Notes under the pieces: generated by a model
The model's input: only the letters and a program-made list of their open reading frames with translations
Database searches by the model: none
What the model was told of the DNA's origin: nothing
Made by a program: the position numbers and the translations under genes
In this document: piece by piece, positions 25,823 to 35,064 of the stretch
Numbering within the stretch: the first letter of the stretch is position 1
How the letters are laid out: each line of letters opens with the position of its first letter
Origin: Paraburkholderia aspalathi
Lineage (GTDB): Bacteria; Pseudomonadota; Gammaproteobacteria; Burkholderiales; Burkholderiaceae
Assembly (NCBI RefSeq): GCF_900116445.1
Contig: NZ_FPBH01000027.1
Span: 1-64,000 of the forward strand
Direction of reading: 5' to 3'
DNA: 64,000 nt

Positions 25823-27085
25823 TTACGCCGGCAAGATCGTCTCACCCGAAAATAGCTGCTTCACCTCTTCACGAGCGCGGACCACATACGCTTGTGTACC
25901 ATCAACCATCACCTCGGCCGCACGCGGACGGGTGTTGTAGTTCGAGCTCATCACGAAGCCATAGGCGCCAGCCGAGCGAATCGCCAGCAGATCGCCCGGT
26001 TCGACCGCCAGCAGACGCTCGCGACCCAGCCAATCGCCGCTTTCGCAAACCGGGCCGACCACGTCGTACACGTGGGCGGGCACGTCGCGCTTAACGACCG
26101 CCTCGATCGCGTGATACGCCTCGTACATCGCAGGGCGTGCGAGGTCGGTCATCGCCGCGTCGACGATGGCGAAGTTCTTTTCCGCGCCAGGCTTCAGAAA
26201 TTCGACGCGCGTAAGCAGTACACCGGCATTGCCGACCAGCGAACGGCCCGGCTCGAAATACACTTCACGATGCCCATGACCGCGCGCTTCAATGCGATCC
26301 AGCACCGTGCGCACGAAGTCGCCGATTTCCGGCGGGGTTTCGTCGTCATACGTGATGCCGAGACCGCCGCCTACGTCGATGTGGCGAATCTTCACGCCGT
26401 CCTGTTCGATCTGTTCGACCAGTTCGAGAACCTTGTCGACTGCGTCCAGATACGGCGCGACTTCAGTGATCTGCGAGCCGATATGGCAGTCGATGCCGAC
26501 CACGTCGAGATGCGTCATCGCCGCGGCGGCGCGATACGTAGTGCGTGCATCTTCGAACGCGACGCCGAACTTGTTCGACTTCAGGCCGGTGGAAATATAC
26601 GGATGTGTTTTCGCGTCGACGTCTGGATTCACTCGCAGCGAGACGGGGGCCTTTCTGCCCATTTCTGCCGCCACCGCATTCAGACGGTCGAGCTCGGGAA
26701 TCGACTCGACGTTGAAGCATTTGACGCCGGCCGCGAGCGCCTGACGCATCTCGTCCGCATGCTTGCCGACGCCGGAGAACACGGTGTTTTCCGCTTTGCC
26801 GCCGGCGGCCAGCACACGCGCCAGTTCACCGCCCGACACGATGTCGAAGCCCGCGCCGAGACGCGCGAACACGTTCAGCACCGCGAGATTGCTATTGGCC
26901 TTGACGGCGACGTGCACGGTCGCACGGCGGCCGGCGCAAGCGCCTGCGTAGGCATTCCACGCTTCGGTGAGCGCGGCGCGCGAATAGACGTACAGCGGTG
27001 TGCCGAACTGTTCGGCGAGTGAGGCGGCGGACACGCCCTCGGCGTGCAACACGCCGTCGACGTAGTCAAATGCGGATCGAGTCAT
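25823..27085 (-). CDS. lysA: Diaminopimelate decarboxylase
   Basis: LysA removes carbon dioxide from meso-diaminopimelate to make lysine, using pyridoxal phosphate. The 420-residue protein has the cofactor lysine Lys62 in HVAVKANSN, the barrel motif HIDVGGGLGITY, and the C-terminal active-site region GPVCESGDWLGRER. The length is normal. An LptM-like lipoprotein gene ends nine bases upstream, giving a two-gene operon. Confidence 0.97.
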   Translation of the reverse strand: MTRSAFDYVDGVLHAEGVSAASLAEQFGTPLYVYSRAALTEAWNAYAGACAGRRATVHVAVKANSNLAVLNVFARLGAGFDIVSGGELARVLAAGGKAENTVFSGVGKHADEMRQALAAGVKCFNVESIPELDRLNAVAAEMGRKAPVSLRVNPDVDAKTHPYISTGLKSNKFGVAFEDARTTYRAAAAMTHLDVVGIDCHIGSQITEVAPYLDAVDKVLELVEQIEQDGVKIRHIDVGGGLGITYDDETPPEIGDFVRTVLDRIEARGHGHREVYFEPGRSLVGNAGVLLTRVEFLKPGAEKNFAIVDAAMTDLARPAMYEAYHAIEAVVKRDVPAHVYDVVGPVCESGDWLGRERLLAVEPGDLLAIRSAGAYGFVMSSNYNTRPRAAEVMVDGTQAYVVRAREEVKQLFSGETILPA

Positions 27086-27094
27086 GCGAAAGTC

Positions 27095-27439
27095 TTATTG
27101 AGCGGGAGTGACGGCGGAGGCAGGTTGCGCAGGCGCAGCAGCGGATGCAGCAGATGCGGGCGGCGCGGCGAGTTCGCTTTCCGGCGCCAACGAGAGCGGC
27201 GCGCCGGAAGTATCCGGCACCTCACCCATCGTGGAGGGGGTTGCCGTGCCCGATTTCACTGTATCCGGCGACGGCGGTTGTGTGCGATCGATCGGCTTGG
27301 CCGGTAGCGGCGGCACGGTGGGCAAATAGAGCGAACCGCGTTGCCCGCAGCCGGCAAGTGCACAACCTGCGAGAATGGCTAAACCCGCTACAATCGCGCG
27401 GCCGGGCGCCGCCGCGCGCATCCGAGATACGACTCGCAT
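27095..27439 (-). CDS. lptM: LptM (YifL)-like small lipoprotein
   Basis: A 114-residue protein with a signal peptide and lipobox LAG-Cys31, followed by the CGQRGSLYLP motif that marks LptM/YifL lipoproteins. In E. coli LptM helps LptD mature in the outer membrane. The tail after residue 45 is a long Ala/Pro-rich low-complexity stretch, longer than in E. coli. A second possible lipobox at Cys26 is less likely. The start at 27439 or at Met7 cannot be settled. It lies upstream of lysA and is divergent from cyaY, a common arrangement in proteobacteria. Confidence 0.88.
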   Translation of the reverse strand: MRVVSRMRAAAPGRAIVAGLAILAGCALAGCGQRGSLYLPTVPPLPAKPIDRTQPPSPDTVKSGTATPSTMGEVPDTSGAPLSLAPESELAAPPASAASAAAPAQPASAVTPAQ

Positions 27440-27474
27440 GACTGTCCCTGAATAAATAATCGATGGAGTTTAGC

Positions 27475-27792
27475 ATGTCCGATAGTGATTACCTGACCCG
27501 CGCGGAAGCCGCGCTAGCCGCCATCGAACGCGCGCTTGACGACACGGAAGCCGACATCGAACTCGAGCGCAGCGGCAATGTCCTGACCCTCGAATTCGAG
27601 AACCGCACGAAGATCATCGTCAACCTGCAGCCGCCGATGAGCGAGATCTGGATCGCCGCGAAAGCGGGTGGTTTCCACTTCCGTTTCATCGACGGTGAAT
27701 GGCGCGATACGCGCAGCGGCACCGAGTTTTTCGCCGCGCTGTCGGAGTACGCGACGCAGCAGGCCGGCGAGCCGGTTCAGTTCAAAGCGTAA
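27475..27792 (+). CDS. cyaY: Frataxin-like iron-sulfur assembly protein CyaY
   Basis: A 105-residue frataxin homologue with an acidic first helix (AALAAIERALDDTEADIELE), then VLTLEFENRTKIIVNLQPP and EIWIAAKAGGFHFRF. CyaY binds iron and tunes the ISC iron-sulfur assembly machine. GGAG lies seven bases before the ATG at 27475. An in-frame ATG at 27463 has no such site. Confidence 0.96.
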   Translation: MSDSDYLTRAEAALAAIERALDDTEADIELERSGNVLTLEFENRTKIIVNLQPPMSEIWIAAKAGGFHFRFIDGEWRDTRSGTEFFAALSEYATQQAGEPVQFKA

Positions 27793-27802
27793 AGCGTTTG
27801 GT

Positions 27803-27837
27803 AAAAACCGCCGCGCATCGAGCGCGGCGGTTTTTTT
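27803..27837. terminator. Bidirectional terminator between cyaY and mrcA
   Basis: AAAAACCGCCGCGC and GCGCGGCGGTTTTT form a perfect 14-bp stem around ATCGA, followed by further T. It lies between convergent genes. Confidence 0.92.
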
Positions 27838-27871
27838 CTGGCGAACGTTGCCGCCTCTTCTGAGCGCGTCT

Positions 27872-30271
27872 TTAGTGCCCGCGGAACAGATTCATGATGT
27901 CCTGCTTTTCCTGTTCGCCGACCTGCTCGGGCGCGGCCGCGGACGCACCGCTCGCCTCGGCATCCAGCGCTGCCTGACTGATACCGACCGTCGAGACGAA
28001 TCCGTGGCCCGGCGTGAACTCGTCGAAATACAGTTCTGAGCCGAGCTCGGTCACACCGTCGGGCATCGGCATCTTGTAGTCCGGCACACCCTTGAGCGCG
28101 CGCGCCATGTATTCGATCCAAACCGGCAACGCGAGGCCGCCGCCCGTTTCCTTATCGCCGAGACTGCGCGGGTTGTCGTAACCGATCCACGCGATCGCTG
28201 TGAGCGTGTGCTGATAGCCGCCGAACCACGCATCGCGCGAATCGTTCGTCGTGCCGGTCTTGCCGCCGAGGTCGGTACGTTTCAGCACGTTGCTCTTCGC
28301 GCCCGTGCCTCGTTGCGCGACGCTTTGCAGCAGGCTGTTCATCACATACGCATTGCGCGGTTCGATCGCGTGCGGCGCGCTCTGCTCGGCGACCAGCGGT
28401 TGCGCGTGCGCCACGACGATGCCGCGCTGATCGGTGACTTCCGCGATCAGATACGGGTTGATGCGATAGCCGCCGTTAGCAAACACCGAGAACGCGCCGG
28501 CCATCTGCAAGGGCGTAACGAGTCCCGCGCCGAGCGCCATCGGGAGGTAAGCTGGGTGACGGTCCGCGTCGAAGCCGAAACGCGTGATGTATTGCTGCGC
28601 ATACTTGGTGCCGATGTGGTTCAGGATGCGAATCGACACGAGGTTCTTCGACTTCTGCAGGGCGGTGCGCATGGTCATAGGACCATCGAAACCGCCGCCG
28701 TAGTTCTTCGGTTCCCACGCCTGGCCGCCCGTCTCCGCAGCGCTGAAAAAGAGCGGCGCATCGTTGATCACCGTGGCCGGTCCGAGCCCCTTTTCGAGCG
28801 AGGCCGAATAGATGAACGGCTTGAAGCTCGAACCCGGTTGACGCCACGCCTGGGTCACGTGGTTGAACTTGTTCTTGTTGAAGTCGAAACCGCCGACCAG
28901 CGCGCGAATCGCGCCATCCTGCGGCACCACCGAAACGAATGCGCCTTCCACTTGCGGCAACTGCGTGATCGACCAGTTGCCGTCGTCATCCTTCACGACG
29001 CGAATGATCGCGCCGGGACGCACGCGTTGATTCGGCTGCGCGCGCGTGCCGAGCGCGAACTGCGCGAAGCGCAGGCCGTCGCCCTGAATGGTCGCGACGT
29101 TGCCGTCGATGAAGGTGGCCTGGACCTGCTTCGGACTCGCCGCCGTGACCACCGCGGCGATGATTTCACCGTTGTCGGGATGTTCGAGCAACGCGTCGTC
29201 GATAGCCTGTTCGCGGTCGTCCGCATCGGACGGCAAATCGATGAACGCCTCCGGCCCACGATAGCCGTGGCGCCGTTCGTAGTCCATCAGACCTTTGCGC
29301 AGCGCCCGGTAAGCAACGTCCTGATCTGCCGAGTCGATGGTGGTCACCACGTTCAGCCCACGCGTGTACGCCTCTTCGCGATACTGCGCGTACATCATCT
29401 GCCGCACCATTTCCGCGACGTACTCCGCGTGCACGCTGAATTCCTTGCCCGCACCCTTGACGATCAGCGGTTGCCTGCTTGCCTCGTCGTATTGTTCCTG
29501 AGTGATGTAGTGCAGTTCGTACATTCGCTGCAGGATGTACTCCTGGCGGATCTTCGCGCGCTTCGGATTGACCACCGGGTTATACGCGGACGGCGCCTTC
29601 GGCAAACCCGCCAACATGGCGGATTCCGCCAGGGTCAGGTCCTTCAGATCTTTGCCGAAGTACACCCGCGCCGCGCTCGCGAAGCCATACGCACGCTGGC
29701 CGAGGTAGATCTGATTCATGTACACCTCGAGAATCTGATCTTTCGACAGTTTCGACTCGATCTTGTACGCGAGCAGCATCTCGTAGATCTTGCGCGTGTA
29801 GGTCTTTTCGCTCGACAGGAAGAAGTTGCGCGCCACCTGCATGGTGATCGTGCTGGCGCCTTGCGTGGCGTGGCCGTTGGTCAGTGCGACGAAGCCGGCG
29901 CGCGCGATGCCTGTGAGGTCGACGCCGCCGTGATCGTAGAAGCGCGCGTCTTCGATGGCCAGCACGGCTTTCTTCAGGCTATCGGGCACGTCCTGGATAT
30001 GGACGATATCGCGCCGTTCTTCACCGAATTCGCCGATCAGCACGTGGTCGGCCGTATAGATGCGCAATGGCACCTTCGGCCGGTAGTCGGTCAGCGCATC
30101 GAGCGACGGCAGGTTCGGCGTTGCTACCACCAGCGCATAACCGAGCACCAGCAGCACGCACAGGATGCCTGCGACGATCAGACCCACCAGGCCGATGATG
30201 AGCTTGAGCCACAGGGGGCGTTTGCGCTTCTGCGGCGCGGGCGGCGGAGACGTGGGAGACGTGGATTGCAT
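27872..30271 (-). CDS. mrcA: Class A penicillin-binding protein 1A
   Basis: A bifunctional peptidoglycan synthase of 799 residues. A short cytoplasmic tail and one membrane helix (about 20-50) precede the glycosyltransferase domain, with catalytic Glu107 in AIEDARFYDHGG and the QGASTITMQVARN motif. The transpeptidase domain has Ser481-Ser-Phe-Lys484, a KSKN motif and Lys671-Thr-Gly. An OB-like insert lies between the two domains, as in E. coli PBP1A. It is divergent from the pilMNOPQ cluster, an arrangement also found in Pseudomonas. Confidence 0.95.
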   Translation of the reverse strand: MQSTSPTSPPPAPQKRKRPLWLKLIIGLVGLIVAGILCVLLVLGYALVVATPNLPSLDALTDYRPKVPLRIYTADHVLIGEFGEERRDIVHIQDVPDSLKKAVLAIEDARFYDHGGVDLTGIARAGFVALTNGHATQGASTITMQVARNFFLSSEKTYTRKIYEMLLAYKIESKLSKDQILEVYMNQIYLGQRAYGFASAARVYFGKDLKDLTLAESAMLAGLPKAPSAYNPVVNPKRAKIRQEYILQRMYELHYITQEQYDEASRQPLIVKGAGKEFSVHAEYVAEMVRQMMYAQYREEAYTRGLNVVTTIDSADQDVAYRALRKGLMDYERRHGYRGPEAFIDLPSDADDREQAIDDALLEHPDNGEIIAAVVTAASPKQVQATFIDGNVATIQGDGLRFAQFALGTRAQPNQRVRPGAIIRVVKDDDGNWSITQLPQVEGAFVSVVPQDGAIRALVGGFDFNKNKFNHVTQAWRQPGSSFKPFIYSASLEKGLGPATVINDAPLFFSAAETGGQAWEPKNYGGGFDGPMTMRTALQKSKNLVSIRILNHIGTKYAQQYITRFGFDADRHPAYLPMALGAGLVTPLQMAGAFSVFANGGYRINPYLIAEVTDQRGIVVAHAQPLVAEQSAPHAIEPRNAYVMNSLLQSVAQRGTGAKSNVLKRTDLGGKTGTTNDSRDAWFGGYQHTLTAIAWIGYDNPRSLGDKETGGGLALPVWIEYMARALKGVPDYKMPMPDGVTELGSELYFDEFTPGHGFVSTVGISQAALDAEASGASAAAPEQVGEQEKQDIMNLFRGH

Positions 30272-30526
30272 ATGGGCACCAAAAAACAGTCCCGCGATTA
30301 TAGCCGCCTCGCTTTTCAGCTTTCGGCGTGCTTACTGACAGTTCTTGACAAGTCTGCACGCCGCGCGCGGGAATGACTTCACTGTAGACGCTTTGATGGC
30401 CGAGAGGGCGCGCGTCGCGCAACGTTAGCCATTCGGCTGAGTGTCGCGCGGCGGCGCGGCTAAGCACAATCCTCACTCGTTACTCGCGTTCGAATGGTTC
30501 GTCGCGTGAGTCTGAGGGAGGGCGTG

Positions 30527-31519
30527 ATGACATTCAAAAGTTCGTGGCTTCAAGGTGTGCAACTCGGCGCGCAGCGTTTCGCGGCGGGCATCGATGTGGG
30601 TTCGCAGGCGGTGCGACTGGTCGTGGTGAGTCAGCATTCGCGCGCACGTGCCGCGCTGCACATCGAACATGCGAGCACCGTGCCGCTCGGCGCGGGCGCA
30701 ATGGCCGGTACGGAGATCGCCGACCGGCATGCGGTGGCGCGTGCGTTGCGTGACGCATTCGCGGGGCTGCCGCGCGCGTGTGCGACGCATGCATTGCGCT
30801 GCGCGATGGCGCTGCCCGCCTCGGCCACGTTGACCACTACCGTGCCGCTCACACGGCTTGCCGCGCTCGTCGGTTGCGTGGGAGACGGCGGGCATGAACT
30901 CGCCGAACTCGAACCGGCGGTGATGAGCGAAGTCGAGCGCATCGCAGGCCTCGAGCGGCACGCGTTGGCGGTCGACTGGTTCGTCGACGAAACGCGTTCG
31001 CCAATCCGTTCGGTGACGATCGCCGCAACCGCACGCCAGCATCTCGAAGCGCGTATCGAATGCGCCGCGACCGCCGGCATCTCGCTCACCGCGATCGATG
31101 GCGAGCCGCACGCGGCATTGCGCGCCATGCGCTACGCGGCGAGTCACGAACTCGATCCGCACGAGCCCTACGTCGCACTCTGGATCGGCACGGACGGCGT
31201 ATATGGCTGGCGCGTCGTCGACGACTGCCTGGTCGGTGAAATGCGCTACCCGGCGCCCGAACACGCCGATCTCGCGGATGCGTTGCGTGATCTTGTCCAC
31301 GGTCCTGTACTCGATTGTGCGTTGTTGAGCGGCGAGGTCGATCTGCTCGACAGCGTGGGTTTCTCGATCGCGGATATCGCCGATGTGTTGGGTTGCACCG
31401 TGATGCCGTTCGAGTGTGCGGCGCTGGGTGGGCGCGCACGTCAACTGCACGATCCGCTGTTGCACGAGCCGGCTGCCGCGGTCGCATTCGGACTTGCGTT
31501 GCGCGGAGTACTTGAATGA
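30527..31519 (+). CDS. pilM: PilM-like pilus assembly ATPase-fold protein
   Basis: PilM is a cytoplasmic actin-like protein that links the type IV pilus inner-membrane complex to PilN. The 330-residue protein has the nucleotide-binding start FAAGIDVGSQAVRLVVVS and later the LLSGEVDLLD segment. Sequence is divergent from PilM of Pseudomonas, so the call rests also on position. The ATG at 30527 has GAGGGAGGG upstream. An ATG at 30494 is less well placed. The stop overlaps the pilN start by four bases. Confidence 0.85.
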   Translation: MTFKSSWLQGVQLGAQRFAAGIDVGSQAVRLVVVSQHSRARAALHIEHASTVPLGAGAMAGTEIADRHAVARALRDAFAGLPRACATHALRCAMALPASATLTTTVPLTRLAALVGCVGDGGHELAELEPAVMSEVERIAGLERHALAVDWFVDETRSPIRSVTIAATARQHLEARIECAATAGISLTAIDGEPHAALRAMRYAASHELDPHEPYVALWIGTDGVYGWRVVDDCLVGEMRYPAPEHADLADALRDLVHGPVLDCALLSGEVDLLDSVGFSIADIADVLGCTVMPFECAALGGRARQLHDPLLHEPAAAVAFGLALRGVLE

Positions 31520-32244
31520 TGCGCGGTCTGCCGCCCCGTTTGGCTCCGGCGGCCCCGGACACGCGTGCTTCTACGCGTGGCGTGCGCTTCACACAGCCGT
31601 GGCTCGGCGGTTTCAACCTGCTGCCGTACAGGCAACGCAACGCCCGGCTCGCGCGCCGGCGGCGTCTGCTCGAATGGTTTGTCGCCGCGCTTACCGGTTT
31701 TGCGGCCGTGTTTGCGTTAGTCGGATGGCAGGCATTCGAAAGGGCGCGACTGGATGCGCGGCGCGCGTCGGTCGAACAATCGCTCGCGCAACTGGCCGAG
31801 CCGCTCGCCGAGCACGCCAGATTGTTGCGGGTGCAGGACGAACAACGCAAAAGCGTGGCGCGTGCGATGAACCTGTCCGAGCCACTTACGCATTTGCGCG
31901 ACCTGCTGGATGCACTGAGTTTTGAACCCGGTGACGGTGTGGTGTTGCAGCAGATGCGGCAGCGCGAGCATGAGACGGAGTTGCTCGCGACCTCGCGCGG
32001 ACATACCGCATCTGCCGAGTGGCTCAAACGCTTGAGCGCGATCCGCGGTGTGAAGGGCGCCGAGGTGAGCGATCTGCGTCGCTCGGCGTCACGCAGCAGT
32101 CCGGTGGCGGCGGCCAGCGTGAGCGGCCCGATCGAATTCGGAGCGCATCTGCGTTGGGGCGACCCGCCGAAGAAAACAGCCCATACGTCGGGCCTCGCCG
32201 CGCAACGTCACATGAAATCTGAACAGTCAGGAGATACGAAATGA
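31516..32244 (+). CDS. pilN: PilN-like pilus assembly protein
   Basis: A 242-residue bitopic inner-membrane protein. The short cytoplasmic N-terminus has the PilN hallmark FNLLPYRQ (residues 33-40), which binds PilM. One membrane helix lies at about 53-72, then a periplasmic coiled-coil (ARRASVEQSLAQLAEPLAEH) and a ferredoxin-like domain. It overlaps both neighbours by four bases, indicating coupled translation. Confidence 0.87.
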   Translation: MMRGLPPRLAPAAPDTRASTRGVRFTQPWLGGFNLLPYRQRNARLARRRRLLEWFVAALTGFAAVFALVGWQAFERARLDARRASVEQSLAQLAEPLAEHARLLRVQDEQRKSVARAMNLSEPLTHLRDLLDALSFEPGDGVVLQQMRQREHETELLATSRGHTASAEWLKRLSAIRGVKGAEVSDLRRSASRSSPVAAASVSGPIEFGAHLRWGDPPKKTAHTSGLAAQRHMKSEQSGDTK

Positions 32245-33164
32245 GTACGACTTTTCTCGGGTTCGGCGGCGCGGCCAGCGCGCGGCCAGCGCTTTCTCAG
32301 TGGATGACGCGCGTGCGCGTGCCGCTCGCTGCCTGGAGTCGTCGGCGCCGTTGGGCGGTTGCGTTGCTGATCGCTGCCGTGGTGTTCGGACTTGGCACGC
32401 ATGGTTGGGTTGTGGCGGATCTCGGCGGCGTCGAGGCGAGCCGTGCGGCATTGGAGGCGGCCACGCGGCACCTCACTGACGCGCACCGTGCGCTGACGCA
32501 ATTGCCCGCGCTGCGTCGGGACGTTGCCGCCATGCCGGGTGCACAGTTGCCTGCGCCATGGACCTCCGCGGACGACGTGCGGATCGTATCCGAACTCGCG
32601 GCGCAGAATAGCGTCTCGTTGCTCTCGGTAGAACCGGGTGCTGCCAGTGGCTCAGGTGCCGAAAGCATGCGTCCTGTGCAACTCACCGCGCACACCGATT
32701 TCGTTCACCTGATGGCATTTCTGCGCGGCCTGTCGGATCTGCCGGTGCTGATCGTGCCCGTCGATGTGACGGTCAAGCGCGATGCGGATTCGTTAGCGGT
32801 GAAAGCAACGCTGCACGTATTCAGCGCGCTGAGGCCGCTGCCTTCAACTGCGAATGCGGACGCGTTTGCCGACGAAAGCCTCGATTCGGATGACGAAGAA
32901 AATATCGTGTTCTTCGACCCGTTCTCGCTTCCGCAGACGCTTGCGTCCGATGAGCCGCCGCCTGATGCTTCGCAGCTGCGCCTCGTCGGCTTGCTGCACG
33001 ATCGCACGCGCGGACTTGCCTTGCTAGATACGCCGGATGGTGCGACCACCGTCGTGTCCGGGCAGCAACTCGGCACCGAGCGCGTCACGCGGCTCGACGC
33101 GCTCAGCATCACGCTGGCAAATGGCTGCGTGACACGCACGCTGGCACTGACGGGGACGTCCTGA
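32241..33164 (+). CDS. PilO-PilP fusion protein
   Basis: The 307-residue protein combines two normally separate pilus alignment proteins. Residues 1-36 are cytoplasmic and 37-58 form one membrane helix. Residues 60-197 are a PilO-like coiled-coil and ferredoxin-like domain. After an acidic linker (198-224), residues 225-300 resemble the PilP beta domain: FFDPF, then LRLVGLLHDRTRGLALLDTP and a VVSGQQLG strand. No separate pilP lies between it and pilQ. The fusion would replace the lipid anchor of PilP with the PilO helix. Domain assignment is by eye. Confidence 0.75.
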   Translation: MSTTFLGFGGAASARPALSQWMTRVRVPLAAWSRRRRWAVALLIAAVVFGLGTHGWVVADLGGVEASRAALEAATRHLTDAHRALTQLPALRRDVAAMPGAQLPAPWTSADDVRIVSELAAQNSVSLLSVEPGAASGSGAESMRPVQLTAHTDFVHLMAFLRGLSDLPVLIVPVDVTVKRDADSLAVKATLHVFSALRPLPSTANADAFADESLDSDDEENIVFFDPFSLPQTLASDEPPPDASQLRLVGLLHDRTRGLALLDTPDGATTVVSGQQLGTERVTRLDALSITLANGCVTRTLALTGTS

Positions 33165-34957
33165 TGAGGTTGATGAAGACGTTCGGTTTTGCGGAGTCGC
33201 GCGTCGGCGTTCGTGTGTGGTTTGGTTCGGGCGTGTGTCGCGGCTTGTCTGGAAGGATGCGTGCGAGCCCAGTTTGCAACTTGGTTCGCAGCTCGATTCA
33301 CAATCCGCTTTGCAGCCTGCTTCGCAATCCGATTCGCAGCCTGATCGCATGCATGGCGATAAGCGTCGGCATCGCGCATGCTTCGACGCCACCGTTGCCG
33401 CCGCTGCCCGCATACATGCCGCTCGACGACGCCATTACGGCGCCCGAAGCCCGATACGATGTACCGCCCTTACCGCGCGGCATCGCTGCCGAAGTACCCA
33501 ACCCGTTCCGCGACAATTCCGTCGCCGACTCTGGCGTATCGCGAGGGACGGCACCCGCTGACATCGGACGCGCTGACGACCTTGCCGACGACGCAGACGG
33601 TTCGGTGCCACTACGGAGGCAATCCGCGATGTCGGCGCACAACGACGCCAAGGGAACCTCGGCGCTCGAAGGGCCGCCGGTGCCGTTGCCTCCGCTTGCG
33701 CGCCTGAGCAACGCACCGAAGACCCCCGACGACGCCAAACTCGCCGCCGACGACAAACCGATCTCGCTCAACTTCCAGCGCGCGGAACTCGGCGCGGTGC
33801 TTAACGCGTTCGCCCAGTTCACCGGCCTGAACATCGTCGCGAGCGAGAGAGTGCGTGGCGCCGTCACACTACGACTCGACAAGGTCCCGTGGCGCACTGC
33901 ATTCGATACCTTGCTCGACGTCAACGGGCTCGCCATGGAGCGCCACGGCAACGTGATCTGGGTCGCGCCGATCGCGGAGCTGGCCGCGCGCGAACGGCAG
34001 CGTTTCGAAGCGCACGCGAGAGCCGCCGATCTCGAACCGCTCGCAAGCCGCACGTTCGAGCTGCACTACGCGCGGGCCGAAGACGTGCGGCGCCTGCTGA
34101 CCGGCGCCGGTAACCAGCGCGTGCTGTCCAAACGCGGCGCCGCGACGGCCGATCCGCGCACCAATCTGCTGTTCGTCACCGATCTCGAAGGACGCCTCGC
34201 GCAAATCACGGCGCTGCTTGCTTCCGTCGACCGGCCGACCCGGCAGGTGTTGATCGAAGCGCGCATCGTCGAGGGAGAGCACGGTTTTTCGCGCAATCTC
34301 GGCGTGCGGCTCTCCATGGCGGCCACTAGCGCCGACGGCACCGCCCGAGGCCTGACCGGCGGCGCGGACGGCACCGTGTACGATCTGTCAGCGCGTCCGA
34401 TTTCCGGTTTCGATGCCGCCACTGCCGGGCTGACCTTGTTCGCAGCCGGCGCGACGCGGCTCCTGAACATCGAGCTGAGCGCGCTGGAGGCCGAAGGCCG
34501 CGGCGAAATCGTCTCGAGCCCCCGGGTGGTGACGGCGGACCGGATGAAAGCGGTCGTCGAGCAGGGCACCGAGCTGCCCTATCAGGCGAAAGTGGGGCAG
34601 GGCGTGTCGGGCGTGCAGTTTCGCCGCGCTACGCTCAAACTGGAGGTCGAGCCGCAAATCATGCCGGACGGTAGAGTGGTGCTGGACCTCGACGTCGCCA
34701 AAGACAGCGTCGGCGAGCAGACCGACGCCGGGCCCGCGATTAATACCAAACACGTGCAAACGCGCGTCGAAGTCGAAGATGGTGGTACGGTGTCGATCGG
34801 CGGAATTTACGCGACCGACAACCGGGACGATGTGACGCGGGTGCCGCTCCTGGGCAAAATACCGGTTTTAGGCGCGCTTTTCCGCCATCGGGCCCATCGG
34901 GACCAGCGCAGTGAACTGGCAGTTTTCATCACGCCGCGCGTCGTTCAGACAAATTAG
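33164..34957 (+). CDS. pilQ: PilQ-type secretin
   Basis: The outer-membrane secretin pore of the pilus, 597 residues. N-domains begin near ISLNFQRAELGAVLNAFAQF and continue through RTFELHYARAEDVRRLL. The secretin core has VLIEARIVEGEHGFSRNLG, EGRGEIVSSPRVVTADRM and the closing VPLLGKIPVLGALFRHR. It is shorter than typical PilQ, and no N-terminal AMIN domains are evident; residues 70-190 are Pro/Ala-rich. The start overlaps the previous stop. An in-frame ATG at 33257 would give a shorter leader before the likely signal segment LIACMAISVGIAHA. Confidence 0.88.
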   Translation: MRLMKTFGFAESRVGVRVWFGSGVCRGLSGRMRASPVCNLVRSSIHNPLCSLLRNPIRSLIACMAISVGIAHASTPPLPPLPAYMPLDDAITAPEARYDVPPLPRGIAAEVPNPFRDNSVADSGVSRGTAPADIGRADDLADDADGSVPLRRQSAMSAHNDAKGTSALEGPPVPLPPLARLSNAPKTPDDAKLAADDKPISLNFQRAELGAVLNAFAQFTGLNIVASERVRGAVTLRLDKVPWRTAFDTLLDVNGLAMERHGNVIWVAPIAELAARERQRFEAHARAADLEPLASRTFELHYARAEDVRRLLTGAGNQRVLSKRGAATADPRTNLLFVTDLEGRLAQITALLASVDRPTRQVLIEARIVEGEHGFSRNLGVRLSMAATSADGTARGLTGGADGTVYDLSARPISGFDAATAGLTLFAAGATRLLNIELSALEAEGRGEIVSSPRVVTADRMKAVVEQGTELPYQAKVGQGVSGVQFRRATLKLEVEPQIMPDGRVVLDLDVAKDSVGEQTDAGPAINTKHVQTRVEVEDGGTVSIGGIYATDNRDDVTRVPLLGKIPVLGALFRHRAHRDQRSELAVFITPRVVQTN

Positions 34958-34966
34958 GGGCACGCT

Positions 34967-34988
34967 GCCGCCGCTCTCCAGCGGCGGC
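34967..34988 (+). other. Hairpin between pilQ and aroK
   Basis: GCCGCCGCT and AGCGGCGGC form a perfect 9-bp stem around CTCC, ten bases after the pilQ stop. There is no T run. It may protect the upstream mRNA end or weaken read-through into aroK. Confidence 0.5.
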
Positions 34989-35064
34989 CTGCAGGCTCGA
35001 CAAGGCAGCCGCTTTGCCAGTAAGCTGCGGCACGAACCATACCGGATTAGCCAGAGGGACACCG

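Noticed and set aside
28208..30376. A plus-strand open frame of over 700 codons opposite mrcA
   Set aside because: Antisense shadow of the penicillin-binding protein, with the same compositional bias and no motifs.
34967..34988. Terminator after pilQ
   Set aside because: The stem is perfect but has no T run, so it was listed only as a hairpin.
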